From the NCBI RefSeq assembly GCF_000466685.1, contig NZ_ANNG01000021.1:1-43609 (forward strand): a DNA stretch of 43,609 nt. The letters run 5' to 3'. Below the pieces are notes generated by a model that saw nothing but the letters and a program-made list of their open reading frames with translations, was not told where the DNA came from and searched no databases. The position numbers were made by a program, and so were the translations under genes. Shown here in pieces: positions 8,613-17,840 of the stretch (position 1 is its first letter; each line of letters opens with the position of its first letter). Source of the DNA: Campylobacter concisus UNSWCS (lineage in GTDB: Bacteria; Campylobacterota; Campylobacteria; Campylobacterales; Campylobacteraceae).

Positions 8613-9907
8613 TTTGTTACGCCAAAAATATCTTCATCTAGACAAAATCTTTTAAAGTCAATTAAAAGTCGTTTAAAATTTAATTTCGGATTCTCAATCT
8701 CTTCACTACTATTACCGTGTGCCAAATTATTTCTTAATCTCTCGGCATCAACTATAAATTCTCTAAATTCTTTAATACTTTGTGCTTTTTCTATTTCTTC
8801 AACTATTAATCTTTTAATTTCGCTCAAATATTCTCTAGACTTTTGTTCACTAAATTCAAAATGCTTTCGAGCTTTTTCAATGCCGAATAGGTAAGAGTTC
8901 ATTCTGGTGCCTATTTTAACAAGATTCCTTGATTGATTTGTCAAATCATAATGATTGAAAATATCACTGTTTCTAAATTCTCTTACATAACTCTCTATTG
9001 TTGGATTAATTTTTTCTATACCTTCATTACAATAGCTTCCAATAGCCTCAAATAACAAAGTTATAGCATTTAATAAGTAGCCCTTTTTGTTAAGAACCTC
9101 AGACATCTCGTATAGCTTTTGAAAATCCCTCTTTCTGCTAATACTCTTTAGCTCTTCTATGTGTTCTTTAATTCTATCAAGGCTGGATTTAAAAATAAAA
9201 ATTTGTTCATTCTTTTTAATATTTTCTATGTATTCCAAGACTATATCAAAGCTATTTTTAAGTGCTTGTAATGAGTTAGAAAGAATATAGTTAGAAAATT
9301 TTGCTAGCTCGCCTCTCAAATTTTCAAAATCTTCGTTTTCAAATGAAGCCACGAATGAAACAGTATAATTTTTATCAAAAGTCTCTAATACGTATGACAT
9401 ATTTGCAAGCTCCAGATACTCTTTTAGGTCTATTATCTCATACTCTTTTCCAGTAGTCTTCTCTTTTGCAAAAAATATATGTTTAATTTTGTCTGTATTA
9501 TTTAAACTTTGAGAAATAAGTGAAATAGTTGCCAAGATCGGGATATGTCTAAATCCATGAGTTAGGTCTATTATGTATTCTTTATCGCCTGATGTTGCAT
9601 TATTTATGATACGCAAGATATCGTAAAAGTCTTTTTCGCCTTCTATTAAATTTTCATTATTAAATATCTCATCATAGCTATTTCCTAGCTCATCTTTTAA
9701 AACTTCAGACTGAATCTTTCGAGCTTTTTCTGTAAAGATTGGCACAATATTTTTTGATTCAAAATTGTCTATCAATAGAGGAAGCATATTTACATATCTC
9801 TCTCTTTTTAAAGAGTATAGCTCTTTTAGTTTGTTATCATATCTATAAATAGGTACGTCATGATCTTCTGCTTTTTTGATAGTACCCAAAAATGTTACGA
9901 CTTTCAT
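8609..9907 (-). CDS. csx1: CARF-HEPN ribonuclease, Csx1/DxTHG type
   Basis: 432 residues. The N-terminal CARF domain starts MKVVTFLGT and contains IIDLTHGFRHIP (residues 112-123), the DxTHG motif of the Csx1/TM1812 branch, which binds cyclic oligoadenylate. A helical middle region leads to a C-terminal HEPN domain with RNNLAHG (R392, H397), the R-x4-H RNase site, intact. When bound to the Cas10 product it should cleave RNA without sequence choice and slow or kill the infected cell. It lies 3 bp after the membrane CARF gene and overlaps csx20 by 4 bp, in one operon with the III-D complex. Confidence 0.88.
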   Translation of the reverse strand: MKVVTFLGTIKKAEDHDVPIYRYDNKLKELYSLKRERYVNMLPLLIDNFESKNIVPIFTEKARKIQSEVLKDELGNSYDEIFNNENLIEGEKDFYDILRIINNATSGDKEYIIDLTHGFRHIPILATISLISQSLNNTDKIKHIFFAKEKTTGKEYEIIDLKEYLELANMSYVLETFDKNYTVSFVASFENEDFENLRGELAKFSNYILSNSLQALKNSFDIVLEYIENIKKNEQIFIFKSSLDRIKEHIEELKSISRKRDFQKLYEMSEVLNKKGYLLNAITLLFEAIGSYCNEGIEKINPTIESYVREFRNSDIFNHYDLTNQSRNLVKIGTRMNSYLFGIEKARKHFEFSEQKSREYLSEIKRLIVEEIEKAQSIKEFREFIVDAERLRNNLAHGNSSEEIENPKLNFKRLLIDFKRFCLDEDIFGVTK

Positions 9908-9910
9908 ATC

Positions 9911-10705
9911 TCACTCCTCATTTTTTATATAGGTCAAATCATAGTGTTTAACACTATAATCATTTGTAGAAACATACTGTAAATGCCTATCATTTGGTAT
10001 CGCAAACATTGCTCCAGCTATGGCTATTACTTTTTGGCCACCGGTAACGTCAAATACGATATCATCCTCTTTAAAGCCCTCTTTTTTAAGCTCTTCATAT
10101 GTATTTTCTAAAAAATCATAGACATTTTTAGCTTTTTCGAAGTCACCAGCATTCTTTATCTCTATAATTTTTGCGATCTTGCTGCCAAAAATATTTTGCA
10201 CACATTTTAAAAATTTATCCTTATCATTAAAGGACTGATTAGAGCAAGCGATGACTAACTTTGTGAGCCTATCTTTATGGTAGTCAATCGCAGTAAGAGG
10301 CATAAAATAGTTGTTAGATTTAAAGTCTTCAAGGCTTTTAAATTTTTCCAACTTTTCTTCTTCGCTTGAATTCGGACTTAAAAATAGCACCAATGCTTTT
10401 GTTTTTTTAGGTTCATTATTTATGCTTATCTCTACATTAGCAACATTTTTTGGGATTATTTGCTTAACTAGCAAGAATATTGCAATCGAGCCTAAAATTT
10501 GAACTAGCATAGTTCCATCTTTTGCGCTCCAGCTAAAAATTTCTCCTCCAAAAATTTTATCTAGCAATGCAGACATGCCATCAGGCAGCCACGCAAAAAA
10601 GACAGCCACCCCAGTTATTATCAAAAACGCTTTAACACCCAAAAGTGAGCTTCCAAGAAGCGAAACAATTATTTTTTGAAGTTCTCTATTTTGGTATTTA
10701 TTCAT
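9911..10705 (-). CDS. Membrane-anchored CARF effector (Cam1-like)
   Basis: 264 residues. Two hydrophobic segments, about 12-40 and 64-83, precede a cytosolic domain from about residue 100. That domain begins KALVLFLSPNSSEEEKL and ends with IVFDVTGGQKVIAIAGAMFA (DVTGGQK at 219-225) and YVSTNDYSVKHYDL: the Rossmann-like strand pattern and DxTGGxK motif of CARF domains. The order TM-CARF is that of Cam1, a cyclic-tetra-adenylate-gated membrane protein that depolarises cells. Cam1 is described with one helix and about 200 residues, so this is longer with two helices and may be a distinct subgroup. It sits between the TIGR03986 RAMP gene (1-bp gap) and csx1 (3-bp gap). Membrane action is inferred. 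Confidence 0.75.
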   Translation of the reverse strand: MNKYQNRELQKIIVSLLGSSLLGVKAFLIITGVAVFFAWLPDGMSALLDKIFGGEIFSWSAKDGTMLVQILGSIAIFLLVKQIIPKNVANVEISINNEPKKTKALVLFLSPNSSEEEKLEKFKSLEDFKSNNYFMPLTAIDYHKDRLTKLVIACSNQSFNDKDKFLKCVQNIFGSKIAKIIEIKNAGDFEKAKNVYDFLENTYEELKKEGFKEDDIVFDVTGGQKVIAIAGAMFAIPNDRHLQYVSTNDYSVKHYDLTYIKNEE

Positions 10706-10706
10706 T

Positions 10707-12446
10707 CTATATTCTTCCTTTTCCGTAGTTCCAGCGGCTTTGATTATTTTGATTATTCTGCTTTTTTTGAGGCTTTGTATATATAATCATTTTTGAGTAT
10801 TCGTTTAAGCTCTCGCTATAATTTTTAGCTCCATTAAATTCGTTTTTCTCTACTCCAGTATTTTTTAAATAATCTGACTTTGGATTTTCTAGTTGTTGAT
10901 ATTGAAGTAGCCTTGATGCCTTATAGCTAGTGCTTGCCATTGATCTAAGCTCAGTTAGTTGTTTTGTATTAAGCCAATTTGGTACAAATTCATTCATTTG
11001 TTTTTCAAATTCTTTTAGATATTCGTCTTGGCTATATTTTAGGTCTTTTAATGTAAGTTTAATATCTATTTTACCATATCCATAGGGCTTTGCAAAGCCA
11101 ATATTATGCATACATTTATCACTTCTACCATGAAAAGTTATAGCACTTATTAGTGCTCCTATTTCGACTTTTTTAAGGTTGTGAAATACGATTTTGCCTT
11201 TAAATACGCTATTTGCTGGAAGCGGCTTAAACTCAACCACCATATCTTTGTTGCCGTTTCCTATGTTTAGTTGCTCTACTCCATAGTGTAAAGGATATCG
11301 TTTATAGCCTCTTATCCTAGCAGTTGTGTCCATAAGTGTTATGTATTTACTACCATTTTGCTCTAAGTAGTTTGGATAATAGCTAGGATTTGGTGTGCCA
11401 AATATCCCTTGTTCGGTCTTTTGAGCTTCAAATCTCTCAATTGTTGATTTAAAATGTGAGAAATATACTCGTCCTTTTAGAGCCTTTTTGCCCCTAACTG
11501 TTCCAAAAATAGTCTCAGCAAGATCAAATTTTGTTTCGTCACCTGCCTGCTTAGCTGCTTCAAAAATGGTTTTTTTGTAAGCTAGTTTAAAAAGTTGCGT
11601 TAAGCCAATAGCAGTTTTGTCCTTGTTGTAAAAAATTGGTACTGGCATACCTTTATTAAACTGCTTTTTCCAAAATTGACCATCTATTGATTCTTCGTCA
11701 TCAAAATATACACTTTTAAAATTTTCAAAAACCCTCTTATCTAACGCAAATTTGTTACCGCTTTTAGCAAAGATAAATTCGTGTGTTTTATTCCCTATTT
11801 GACCCGTAAAAACTAAAATGCCTATTATTCCTTGCCTATCAAATTTAGCTCGCTTAATGGTTATATTTTGCCCTGATCTATTTTGCGACTTCTCATTATA
11901 AGGAGTAAAATTTATCTCTTTTAATAAGCCAAATTTTGTGTATTTATCCTTAGCAGTTTCTAGTTTTTTTATGTCCTTATAATTTTCGTCATTGCGTAAA
12001 TTTATTGTTCGAATATCTACACATTCTTCAATCATATAACTATTGCCATTTTTAACTAAAAAGCCACAACCATCAGCCTGTCCGACTAAATTTTTTCTAT
12101 CCGTCATGTCCCTAACACTAAGATGTTTTTTATGCTTCCCTTCGTCTATACGAATTTTACTAAAGCTCATTATCTCAAGGACATTTCGTATCATTCCTTT
12201 TATGCTAGTTGCAGGTATGTAGTACTCTTTGCCACCATTTTCGTTTGTAAAGTGACAAAATTCGGTGCGATTTTTACTATCCTTTATAAAAATAGGACTT
12301 TTTGCTGTTGTCTCGACCTCTATTACGCCGCTTTCACCATCTTTAAATGGCACGTCGTGGATGTTTTTAAGTATGTCTTCACTAACCCAAGGCGGGTAAA
12401 ATATTTTTTCATTTAGTGGTACAAAATTATAAGGAGCGGTTATCAT
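10707..12446 (-). CDS. TIGR03986-type CRISPR RAMP protein
   Basis: 579 residues. The start, ITAPYNFVPLNEKIFYPPW, and YYIPATSIKGMIRNVLEIMSF near residue 75 are characteristic of the TIGR03986 family, large Cas7-like RAMP proteins seen in type III-D-like loci. Later LNIGNGNKDMVVEFKPLPANSVFKG and GFAKPYGYGKIDIKL give the glycine-rich loop of a RAMP fold. It is expected to be a structural, possibly RNA-contacting, subunit of the effector complex. The C-terminal tail is rich in Q/N and basic. It overlaps csx19 by 4 bp. Confidence 0.8.
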   Translation of the reverse strand: MITAPYNFVPLNEKIFYPPWVSEDILKNIHDVPFKDGESGVIEVETTAKSPIFIKDSKNRTEFCHFTNENGGKEYYIPATSIKGMIRNVLEIMSFSKIRIDEGKHKKHLSVRDMTDRKNLVGQADGCGFLVKNGNSYMIEECVDIRTINLRNDENYKDIKKLETAKDKYTKFGLLKEINFTPYNEKSQNRSGQNITIKRAKFDRQGIIGILVFTGQIGNKTHEFIFAKSGNKFALDKRVFENFKSVYFDDEESIDGQFWKKQFNKGMPVPIFYNKDKTAIGLTQLFKLAYKKTIFEAAKQAGDETKFDLAETIFGTVRGKKALKGRVYFSHFKSTIERFEAQKTEQGIFGTPNPSYYPNYLEQNGSKYITLMDTTARIRGYKRYPLHYGVEQLNIGNGNKDMVVEFKPLPANSVFKGKIVFHNLKKVEIGALISAITFHGRSDKCMHNIGFAKPYGYGKIDIKLTLKDLKYSQDEYLKEFEKQMNEFVPNWLNTKQLTELRSMASTSYKASRLLQYQQLENPKSDYLKNTGVEKNEFNGAKNYSESLNEYSKMIIYTKPQKKQNNQNNQSRWNYGKGRI

Positions 12447-12865
12447 TTTTCATCCTTTTTATCTCTTATAAAACCAGCAAAAGCAGACTTTTTAAATTTC
12501 AAAACAGGTAGTCCTTCGCAAAGCTCGTCATTCTCTTCTATCCAAATTTGAGCCATTTTTATCTTGATGTCGCTAGACTTTGTATAAAAGACTTTTACGT
12601 CATCCTCACTTAGTTTTACGCTGTCTAGGTCCGTTTCATCAACAAACCATCCATCATTTATCTGGCGTATAAATATACTTTTATTTTGACTTGAACTAAA
12701 AAAATGTGCCTCATAAATTAGCTCGCCTTCACTAAGGCTAGGGCTTCTCTCTCCAGCAAAAAAGATATGTTTTTCATCGATTTTTTCGCTCATTAGTTGG
12801 ATGTAGCCTTCGTAACCAGCAAGACCATTAACATATTTTAAAATTTCATCTCTATTTTTTTTCAT
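12443..12865 (-). CDS. csx19: Csx19-like subunit
   Basis: 140 residues, acidic. It contains GELIYEAHFFSS and INDGWFVDETDL, followed by a lysine-rich end. A small protein of this size between the double RAMP gene and the TIGR03986 gene is the position of Csx19 (TIGR03984) in III-D loci, and the central segments fit that family. The role in the complex is poorly known; it may be the small subunit. It overlaps both neighbours (14 bp and 4 bp). The call relies on context as much as on sequence. Confidence 0.65.
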   Translation of the reverse strand: MKKNRDEILKYVNGLAGYEGYIQLMSEKIDEKHIFFAGERSPSLSEGELIYEAHFFSSSQNKSIFIRQINDGWFVDETDLDSVKLSEDDVKVFYTKSSDIKIKMAQIWIEENDELCEGLPVLKFKKSAFAGFIRDKKDEK

Positions 12866-14156
12866 TTTTTAGCTCCAATTCTTCGCCATTTTTTGTGGCT
12901 TTGCCTTTAAAAAATCCATAGCCCTTAGTGGTCGCTCCGCCAAGTGATAAACGTCCTTTTACCACATCATCTAAGCTTTGTTCAAATGCACTTAGCGCGT
13001 CGTCACTCACACCATTTCTAAGTAAAATTTCTATCGTAAATTTATCTTTTTTAGCGACAGCTTTTTCTTGAAACAAGGCCGCATCTATAGCTCCGCCAGT
13101 GAAGCGGTCTATACTAACATGCTCAAAGACTTTTGTCTCATTGCTTGGTTTGTAGTTTAAAAAGCAGTCGCTTATTAAAATTTTACCTTTAGCGCCATTT
13201 TCGTTTTTATTTTTTTCGTAGCCAAAAATTTCTCTTACAGCTTCATTTTCGCTACCGACCTTGCCATCGTTTTCAAATTCTTTTTTTATTTTATTGTAGT
13301 GAAACGCTGTTCTATGCGATAAAGCACCTTTGATTGAGCTAGTAGGGATTAAAATCTTTTGCTTGCTAAGCTCTTTAGTTTCATAATCAACCACACTCTC
13401 AGTCACTGGCGTGTGGTCAGCATCTGCATCACCAAATCCGCTTCCAAACATAAAAAAATCATCCGCAGCTATCGAAAGCTCATATCTTAAAAAATTCTCA
13501 TTTGGTTTGCTTTTTAGATCAAAATTTACAAAGCCTTCGGGACTATCATTTAAGCTACTTTTATAGTTACAAAGATCAAATTCACCCCATTTTATATCAT
13601 TTATCGCCAAAGCACCAAAGCCTTTTGAGCTTCCTCCACCAAGCCTTAGAGCAGGATCTGAAAGCAAATTTAGTATCTTTTCAAACTCATCTTTTGTTCC
13701 TGCAAGTTCTAATGAAAATTTAAATCTACTTCCGCTAAAAACTACCTCTTCATCAAATTTTCCAGCGTCTTTTGCTGTGCCATTTGCATTTATAGCGACG
13801 TGATCTCTGATAGGCAAGCTATCAAAAAGCTGTAAAAATTTGCTCTTTTTTGAAAGCAACTCTTCACAAACCATATCATTTTCATCGACAAGTAGCGCAT
13901 TTGATACCACGAGTCTTGAGCCAACTAAATTTTTACTATCTTTGCCTTTTGTTCCAAAAATTTCATTTGCCACCTCTTCGCCGATATACTCTTCAAACGC
14001 TCTTCTTAGTATCCCCGCGACCGAAGTGCCAAGTATCATTGGCAGGCCATTGAAGTCCCTTTGTATAGGCGCATCGTAAAAAAGATCATTCTTGCCACCT
14101 CCAACCTTTAGCGGAGTTTTGGCCTCTATAACAATGTGTGCTAAAAATCTTTTCAT
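12852..14156 (-). CDS. Tandem RAMP (Cas7-Cas7) protein
   Basis: 434 residues made of two RAMP halves. The first has LKVGGGKNDLFYDAPIQRDFNG, MILGTSVAGILRRAFE and the glycine-rich LRLGGGSSKGFGALAIND near residue 175. The second has ILIPTSSIKGALSHR near 270, then EHVSIDRFTGGAIDAALF and LSLGGATTKGYGFFKG at the end. Each glycine loop is the RAMP signature, so this is a fusion of two Csm3/Cas7-like subunits, as is common in type III-D and related systems. It should bind crRNA along the backbone and may carry target-RNA cleavage residues; D residues in both thumb loops (e.g. DAPIQRD) are candidates. Confidence 0.8.
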   Translation of the reverse strand: MKRFLAHIVIEAKTPLKVGGGKNDLFYDAPIQRDFNGLPMILGTSVAGILRRAFEEYIGEEVANEIFGTKGKDSKNLVGSRLVVSNALLVDENDMVCEELLSKKSKFLQLFDSLPIRDHVAINANGTAKDAGKFDEEVVFSGSRFKFSLELAGTKDEFEKILNLLSDPALRLGGGSSKGFGALAINDIKWGEFDLCNYKSSLNDSPEGFVNFDLKSKPNENFLRYELSIAADDFFMFGSGFGDADADHTPVTESVVDYETKELSKQKILIPTSSIKGALSHRTAFHYNKIKKEFENDGKVGSENEAVREIFGYEKNKNENGAKGKILISDCFLNYKPSNETKVFEHVSIDRFTGGAIDAALFQEKAVAKKDKFTIEILLRNGVSDDALSAFEQSLDDVVKGRLSLGGATTKGYGFFKGKATKNGEELELKNEKK

Positions 14157-15640
14157 CTCTTTTCTCCTGTGGCTTTTGGCATTTGCATCGATAAGAGCAG
14201 TGTAAATTTAAGTGGATTTTTGCTCTCTTTTATGGCTTTTAAAAGCACATGTCCATTGCCAGTTTCTTTTTCACAATCCCAGTTCGCTTTTCTAACGCCA
14301 TTACGTATAAATTTGGATATCTGACCAGCTATATTTTTGTCTTTTTCTTCGGCGGTTTGGTTGCTGATTTTAGCCTCTTTGTCGTCAAGCACACTATCGT
14401 TAGTAGCAACATCTCTACATATCGACCTTATCGCTCCCCACTGAGAGTTTGATATATCGCTAAATTTAGACTTATTAGCATCTATAAATTTAGCTACATC
14501 CTCAGCTATCGTAAGAGTTTGCGCTCTATCTTTTTCCTTTTTACTTAAGAAGTTAGCCAAATCGCTTTTTATCTCGACTTTCACGCTTGCTGGCTCATCT
14601 ATTTCATCATTTTTAAAGCTTATCGCTCTATCTTTCTCATCTCCACCACTTAAAAATAGCGGATTTATCAAAACTTCGCCAAAGCCTTCACTCAAATACG
14701 CTCCAACGCCATTTTTTAGCCCAGCTATCTGCTCGCTACTTAGATCTTTTAGTGCGATGACGCTACCCTTATTTATACAAATTCTCTCATAGTCTTTTGT
14801 AGCTCTAGTGCCGTTATAAGGGGTAAATTGAGACACTCTGATCTGTGTTTTGCCATAGTCGATATTGTTTTGGCTCAAATTTGGCAATATATACTTTACA
14901 TCGTAGCTTGGGTTGCCGTTTTCGTCGGTAAGTGCAAGTCTGGATTTAGCATATATAAAAGTATATTTTTCTGGTGGCGTAAAATTTTTATTTTCATCTT
15001 TTTGCTCGCCGATAAATTCTATCTTTACAGCTCCATATTCAGCACTCTTTGACTTGCCAAGTCTAGTTGAGCACTCAAGAGTTTCTTTTACTAGATCTAT
15101 CTCATTTTGACTAACACTTTCATCAAATTTAACGCCAAATTTCCACTTTTGCCCAGCTCTAAACGCCTCATAGCCATACATTTGACTATCTTTAGATCGT
15201 CTTGCTTTTTTATCATAGGCACTTTTTTGAGAAAAGTCATAGACAAAGCTTAGCTGCTCGTTTTCGTCATTTATATAGCCACTTCTCATCTGTTTTAGCT
15301 GGATAAAATCCTCAAATTTATCCCTATCGTTAGCGTTATATTTACAAAGCAGATGATGGTTATAAATTTTGCTACTATCAAGCTTTTCGTGAAAATAAGA
15401 GAGCGGGATCTTAAAAAATTCCTTGCCATCTTTAATAGGCGACGCATCACAAAATTTCACCGCCCCACTATGAAAAATTTTAAATGGATCGCTAAATTCA
15501 TTATATCTGCTAGCCACCATACCCAAAAATGCACTTCCAGGGATAAAGTCAAGCAGGCTCATCTTGCCCTGTGTATTTGAAGCTGCTTGCAGTATGATCG
15601 GACTTTTAAAAGTTATCTCAAATTTTAGCTCTCTCATCAT
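14153..15640 (-). CDS. csx10: Csx10-like (Cas5-group) RAMP protein
   Basis: 495 residues. Start: LKFEITFKSPIILQAASNTQG, then LDFIPGSAFLGMVASRY, IPLSYFHEKL, and GYINDENEQLSFVYDFSQ, with GAYLSEGFGEVLINPLFL near residue 320: the Csx10 pattern of type III-D loci. Csx10 is the Cas5-like subunit that holds the 5' tag of the crRNA. It has a long C-terminal extension (about 350-495) with VLLKAIKESKNPLKFTLLLS. It overlaps both neighbours by 4 bp. The family call is firm at the RAMP level, moderate for Csx10 itself. Confidence 0.75.
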   Translation of the reverse strand: MMRELKFEITFKSPIILQAASNTQGKMSLLDFIPGSAFLGMVASRYNEFSDPFKIFHSGAVKFCDASPIKDGKEFFKIPLSYFHEKLDSSKIYNHHLLCKYNANDRDKFEDFIQLKQMRSGYINDENEQLSFVYDFSQKSAYDKKARRSKDSQMYGYEAFRAGQKWKFGVKFDESVSQNEIDLVKETLECSTRLGKSKSAEYGAVKIEFIGEQKDENKNFTPPEKYTFIYAKSRLALTDENGNPSYDVKYILPNLSQNNIDYGKTQIRVSQFTPYNGTRATKDYERICINKGSVIALKDLSSEQIAGLKNGVGAYLSEGFGEVLINPLFLSGGDEKDRAISFKNDEIDEPASVKVEIKSDLANFLSKKEKDRAQTLTIAEDVAKFIDANKSKFSDISNSQWGAIRSICRDVATNDSVLDDKEAKISNQTAEEKDKNIAGQISKFIRNGVRKANWDCEKETGNGHVLLKAIKESKNPLKFTLLLSMQMPKATGEKR

Positions 15641-16188
15641 AACCCCTTTACTACAAATTCACATCTGCCAAGGCCTCTGTTGCGATTTAGCCCCATCCTC
15701 TTTATCATCTTTAAAGATCGCTCCAGCTCTTTGGCAAATTTCTCATCTACGTTTTCTATCGTCCCTTTTAGGCTAATAGGTAAAACCACCTCGATATCTC
15801 TTAGCGACTTATCAACAGCTATGCCATTTTTATCAACCATAGTTGATGAGATGACGTCAAAGAGATTATGCGAAAGATTGTTTGCTACGATCTCATCAGC
15901 CGTTTTTTGATCCAACACCGCACTGCTAAAGTAGCATTGCGCCTGCGTTGTGTCATTATTGTCGTCTTGCTTATTTTCATTGCCTCTTGAGCCAAAGCAT
16001 CTATCTATATCCTCTTTGCTCCAAAACAGCTCTGCCATCTCGCGCACCAAGCCTTTTATGGTCTTTCCAGGGACATAAGGAAGTCCAAAGCTATCTTTAA
16101 CCACATAGCTATCTAAGGCAGCACCGCCACTAAGCCCACTACTAACGTGCCAGTAGTCGAAAAATTTAAGCTCATAACTTATTGTCAT
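15637..16188 (-). CDS. Csm3-like Cas7 RAMP protein
   Basis: 183 residues. It opens with ISYELKFFDYWHVSSGLSGG and GLPYVPGKTIKGLVREMAELF, the fixed start of Csm3/Cas7-type RAMPs, and ends with KRMGLNRNRGLGRCEF, the glycine-rich loop. In the middle VVDKNGIAVDKSLRDIEV gives the thumb. It is a single-copy backbone subunit binding crRNA. It overlaps cas10 by 4 bp upstream and csx10 by 4 bp downstream. Confidence 0.8.
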   Translation of the reverse strand: MTISYELKFFDYWHVSSGLSGGAALDSYVVKDSFGLPYVPGKTIKGLVREMAELFWSKEDIDRCFGSRGNENKQDDNNDTTQAQCYFSSAVLDQKTADEIVANNLSHNLFDVISSTMVDKNGIAVDKSLRDIEVVLPISLKGTIENVDEKFAKELERSLKMIKRMGLNRNRGLGRCEFVVKGL

Positions 16189-17696
16189 TTTTTGCCTCCC
16201 AGACTATAAGTAGCAGATAAAATTTGTAGCAGATCATAGATCGGAGTTTTTTGCGACTGATCTTTTTCTATTATCAAATTCTCACAAGATAGCCCTTTGT
16301 AAAACTCATCCAAAGCCTTATCAAATTTACCCCTATTTTCAAGCATATCGTTTATCCTATCTAGCATCATCTTGGCTAAATTCTCATTTACGCCAAGCTC
16401 TTTTATCCACTCTCTTAGCTTGCCTTTTGGACTTTTTTCGCCACTGTAAATTTTTGCTAAATTTACAAAAGCATCTATATTTGCTTCGCCATCTTTATTT
16501 AGATAGTATGGACCAAAGTCGCATCTGATGTTATTGCTTTTGTTTTTTATCGTAAGCTCATCTTTTATGAAATTATCCCAGCTTTGGAAATTTGAGCTTT
16601 GGACATTATGAAACATCACGCAGCTTGGAGCAGCGCTCTCTTTTGGGTATTTATTTTTAGAGTGTTTTTTGGCCATCCCACAAAGCTCCTCAGCTAGGCT
16701 AACAGCGTAGTGAAATGGAAATTTCTCATTGCAGTATGCTATGCCAGCACACATTGTTAGTTTTCGCCCGATATAAGACTTTTCTCTTTCGGTTGCATTT
16801 TCAAATTCCTCTATGAAATTTTTAGTAAATTCCAGTGCAATATCTGCGTCACAAACTGCCGTCATATCATCGCCACTTAGTATCAGCGCCTTTATCTTTA
16901 AACTATCACCAAATGTCTCTTTTGTCCTTTTTTTGGCATTAGCAAATGTAGACTTTGTAGATCTATCTAGTGCCTCTGAAAAATTAACTATAGCTTCTGT
17001 TTTACCAATGCTATCCACGATCTGCGCTAGGTTTTTTACTAGCACCCCAAGGCCGTTGCCATCAGCGTGGATAACTGCTAGTTTATGTTTCTTATTTGAG
17101 ATATCGCTAAACTCTTTTAGCTCAGCAAATTTAATGTCATCTTCTTCGTTGTGCTCTGTTCGGCGTTTGTTAAACCATCTATCATGCGACTTTCTCTTTT
17201 GCACGCACGAGATGTCTAGCCTATCATCACTAAATTTTACAACACCCCTAGCAGTTTTTGGCGCTAGAAGCATAAAATTTATACTCATATCAAGTGGCAG
17301 AGTTGGGCGGTTACGTTGGATTTTGAGATTTTCCTCGAGCTTTTTAGAAGACTCTTTATATCCATCGTACTTAACAGCAGCTTGAGAGACCGTGATACCA
17401 TAAGCATTTTGCATTATTTTTTTAGGTAGCTCAAGGACTATCTTGCTTAAATTTTCTTTGCCATTTACTATAGCTCTGAAATTTCCAGCAGCATTTAGTA
17501 AAATTTCCTTAATCAAGCCACTCTCTTTTAGCTCGTCAAATATAGCAAACAATGGCCCATCGTCTTTTTTCTTATCTTTATTTTTTTGCCCTAAAGAGTC
17601 GATTATTTCACTTGCGCCAACTATCTCTTGTAGTTTGTTTGTAGAGTAGATGTATTCTTGTATCCCTTGAATGCTCATACCATATAGGTACTCCAT
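16185..17696 (-). CDS. cas10: Cas10 (Cmr2-like, no HD domain), cyclase motif present
   Basis: 503 residues; the start at 17696 has AAGGAG upstream. It begins MEYLYGMSIQGIQEYIYST, as in Cmr2 proteins that lack an HD nuclease domain. The first palm domain has VIHADGNGLG (D212) and the second ILSGDDMTAVCDADIALEF (SGDD at 274-277, replacing GGDD), so the two metal-binding aspartates of the cyclase are present. The protein should make cyclic oligoadenylate when the complex binds target RNA. It should not cut DNA by itself, as no HD motif is seen. This agrees with two cyclic-oligoadenylate effectors in the same operon. It is the first gene of that operon. Confidence 0.88.
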   Translation of the reverse strand: MEYLYGMSIQGIQEYIYSTNKLQEIVGASEIIDSLGQKNKDKKKDDGPLFAIFDELKESGLIKEILLNAAGNFRAIVNGKENLSKIVLELPKKIMQNAYGITVSQAAVKYDGYKESSKKLEENLKIQRNRPTLPLDMSINFMLLAPKTARGVVKFSDDRLDISCVQKRKSHDRWFNKRRTEHNEEDDIKFAELKEFSDISNKKHKLAVIHADGNGLGVLVKNLAQIVDSIGKTEAIVNFSEALDRSTKSTFANAKKRTKETFGDSLKIKALILSGDDMTAVCDADIALEFTKNFIEEFENATEREKSYIGRKLTMCAGIAYCNEKFPFHYAVSLAEELCGMAKKHSKNKYPKESAAPSCVMFHNVQSSNFQSWDNFIKDELTIKNKSNNIRCDFGPYYLNKDGEANIDAFVNLAKIYSGEKSPKGKLREWIKELGVNENLAKMMLDRINDMLENRGKFDKALDEFYKGLSCENLIIEKDQSQKTPIYDLLQILSATYSLGGKK

Positions 17697-17786
17697 ATAG
17701 TCTCCTTTTTTGCATCATATTTGACATTTTATTTAAATTCATATTTCATTTACTTAAAAAGAGTTAAGGCTTGCAAATTTAGTTAA

Positions 17787-17833
17787 AAATATTTCTAAAA
17801 AGAAATATTTAGCCAAAGCATACGCCTTGGCTA
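17787..17833 (-). terminator. Two adjacent hairpins after OMP gene
   Basis: TAGCCAA (17810-17816) pairs with TTGGCTA (17827-17833), and AAATATTTC (17787-17795) with GAAATATTT (17802-17810). They lie just after the stop of the outer-membrane protein gene and before the cas10 operon. No long T run follows, so termination is likely but not classical. Confidence 0.5.
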
Positions 17834-17840
17834 CTATGAA

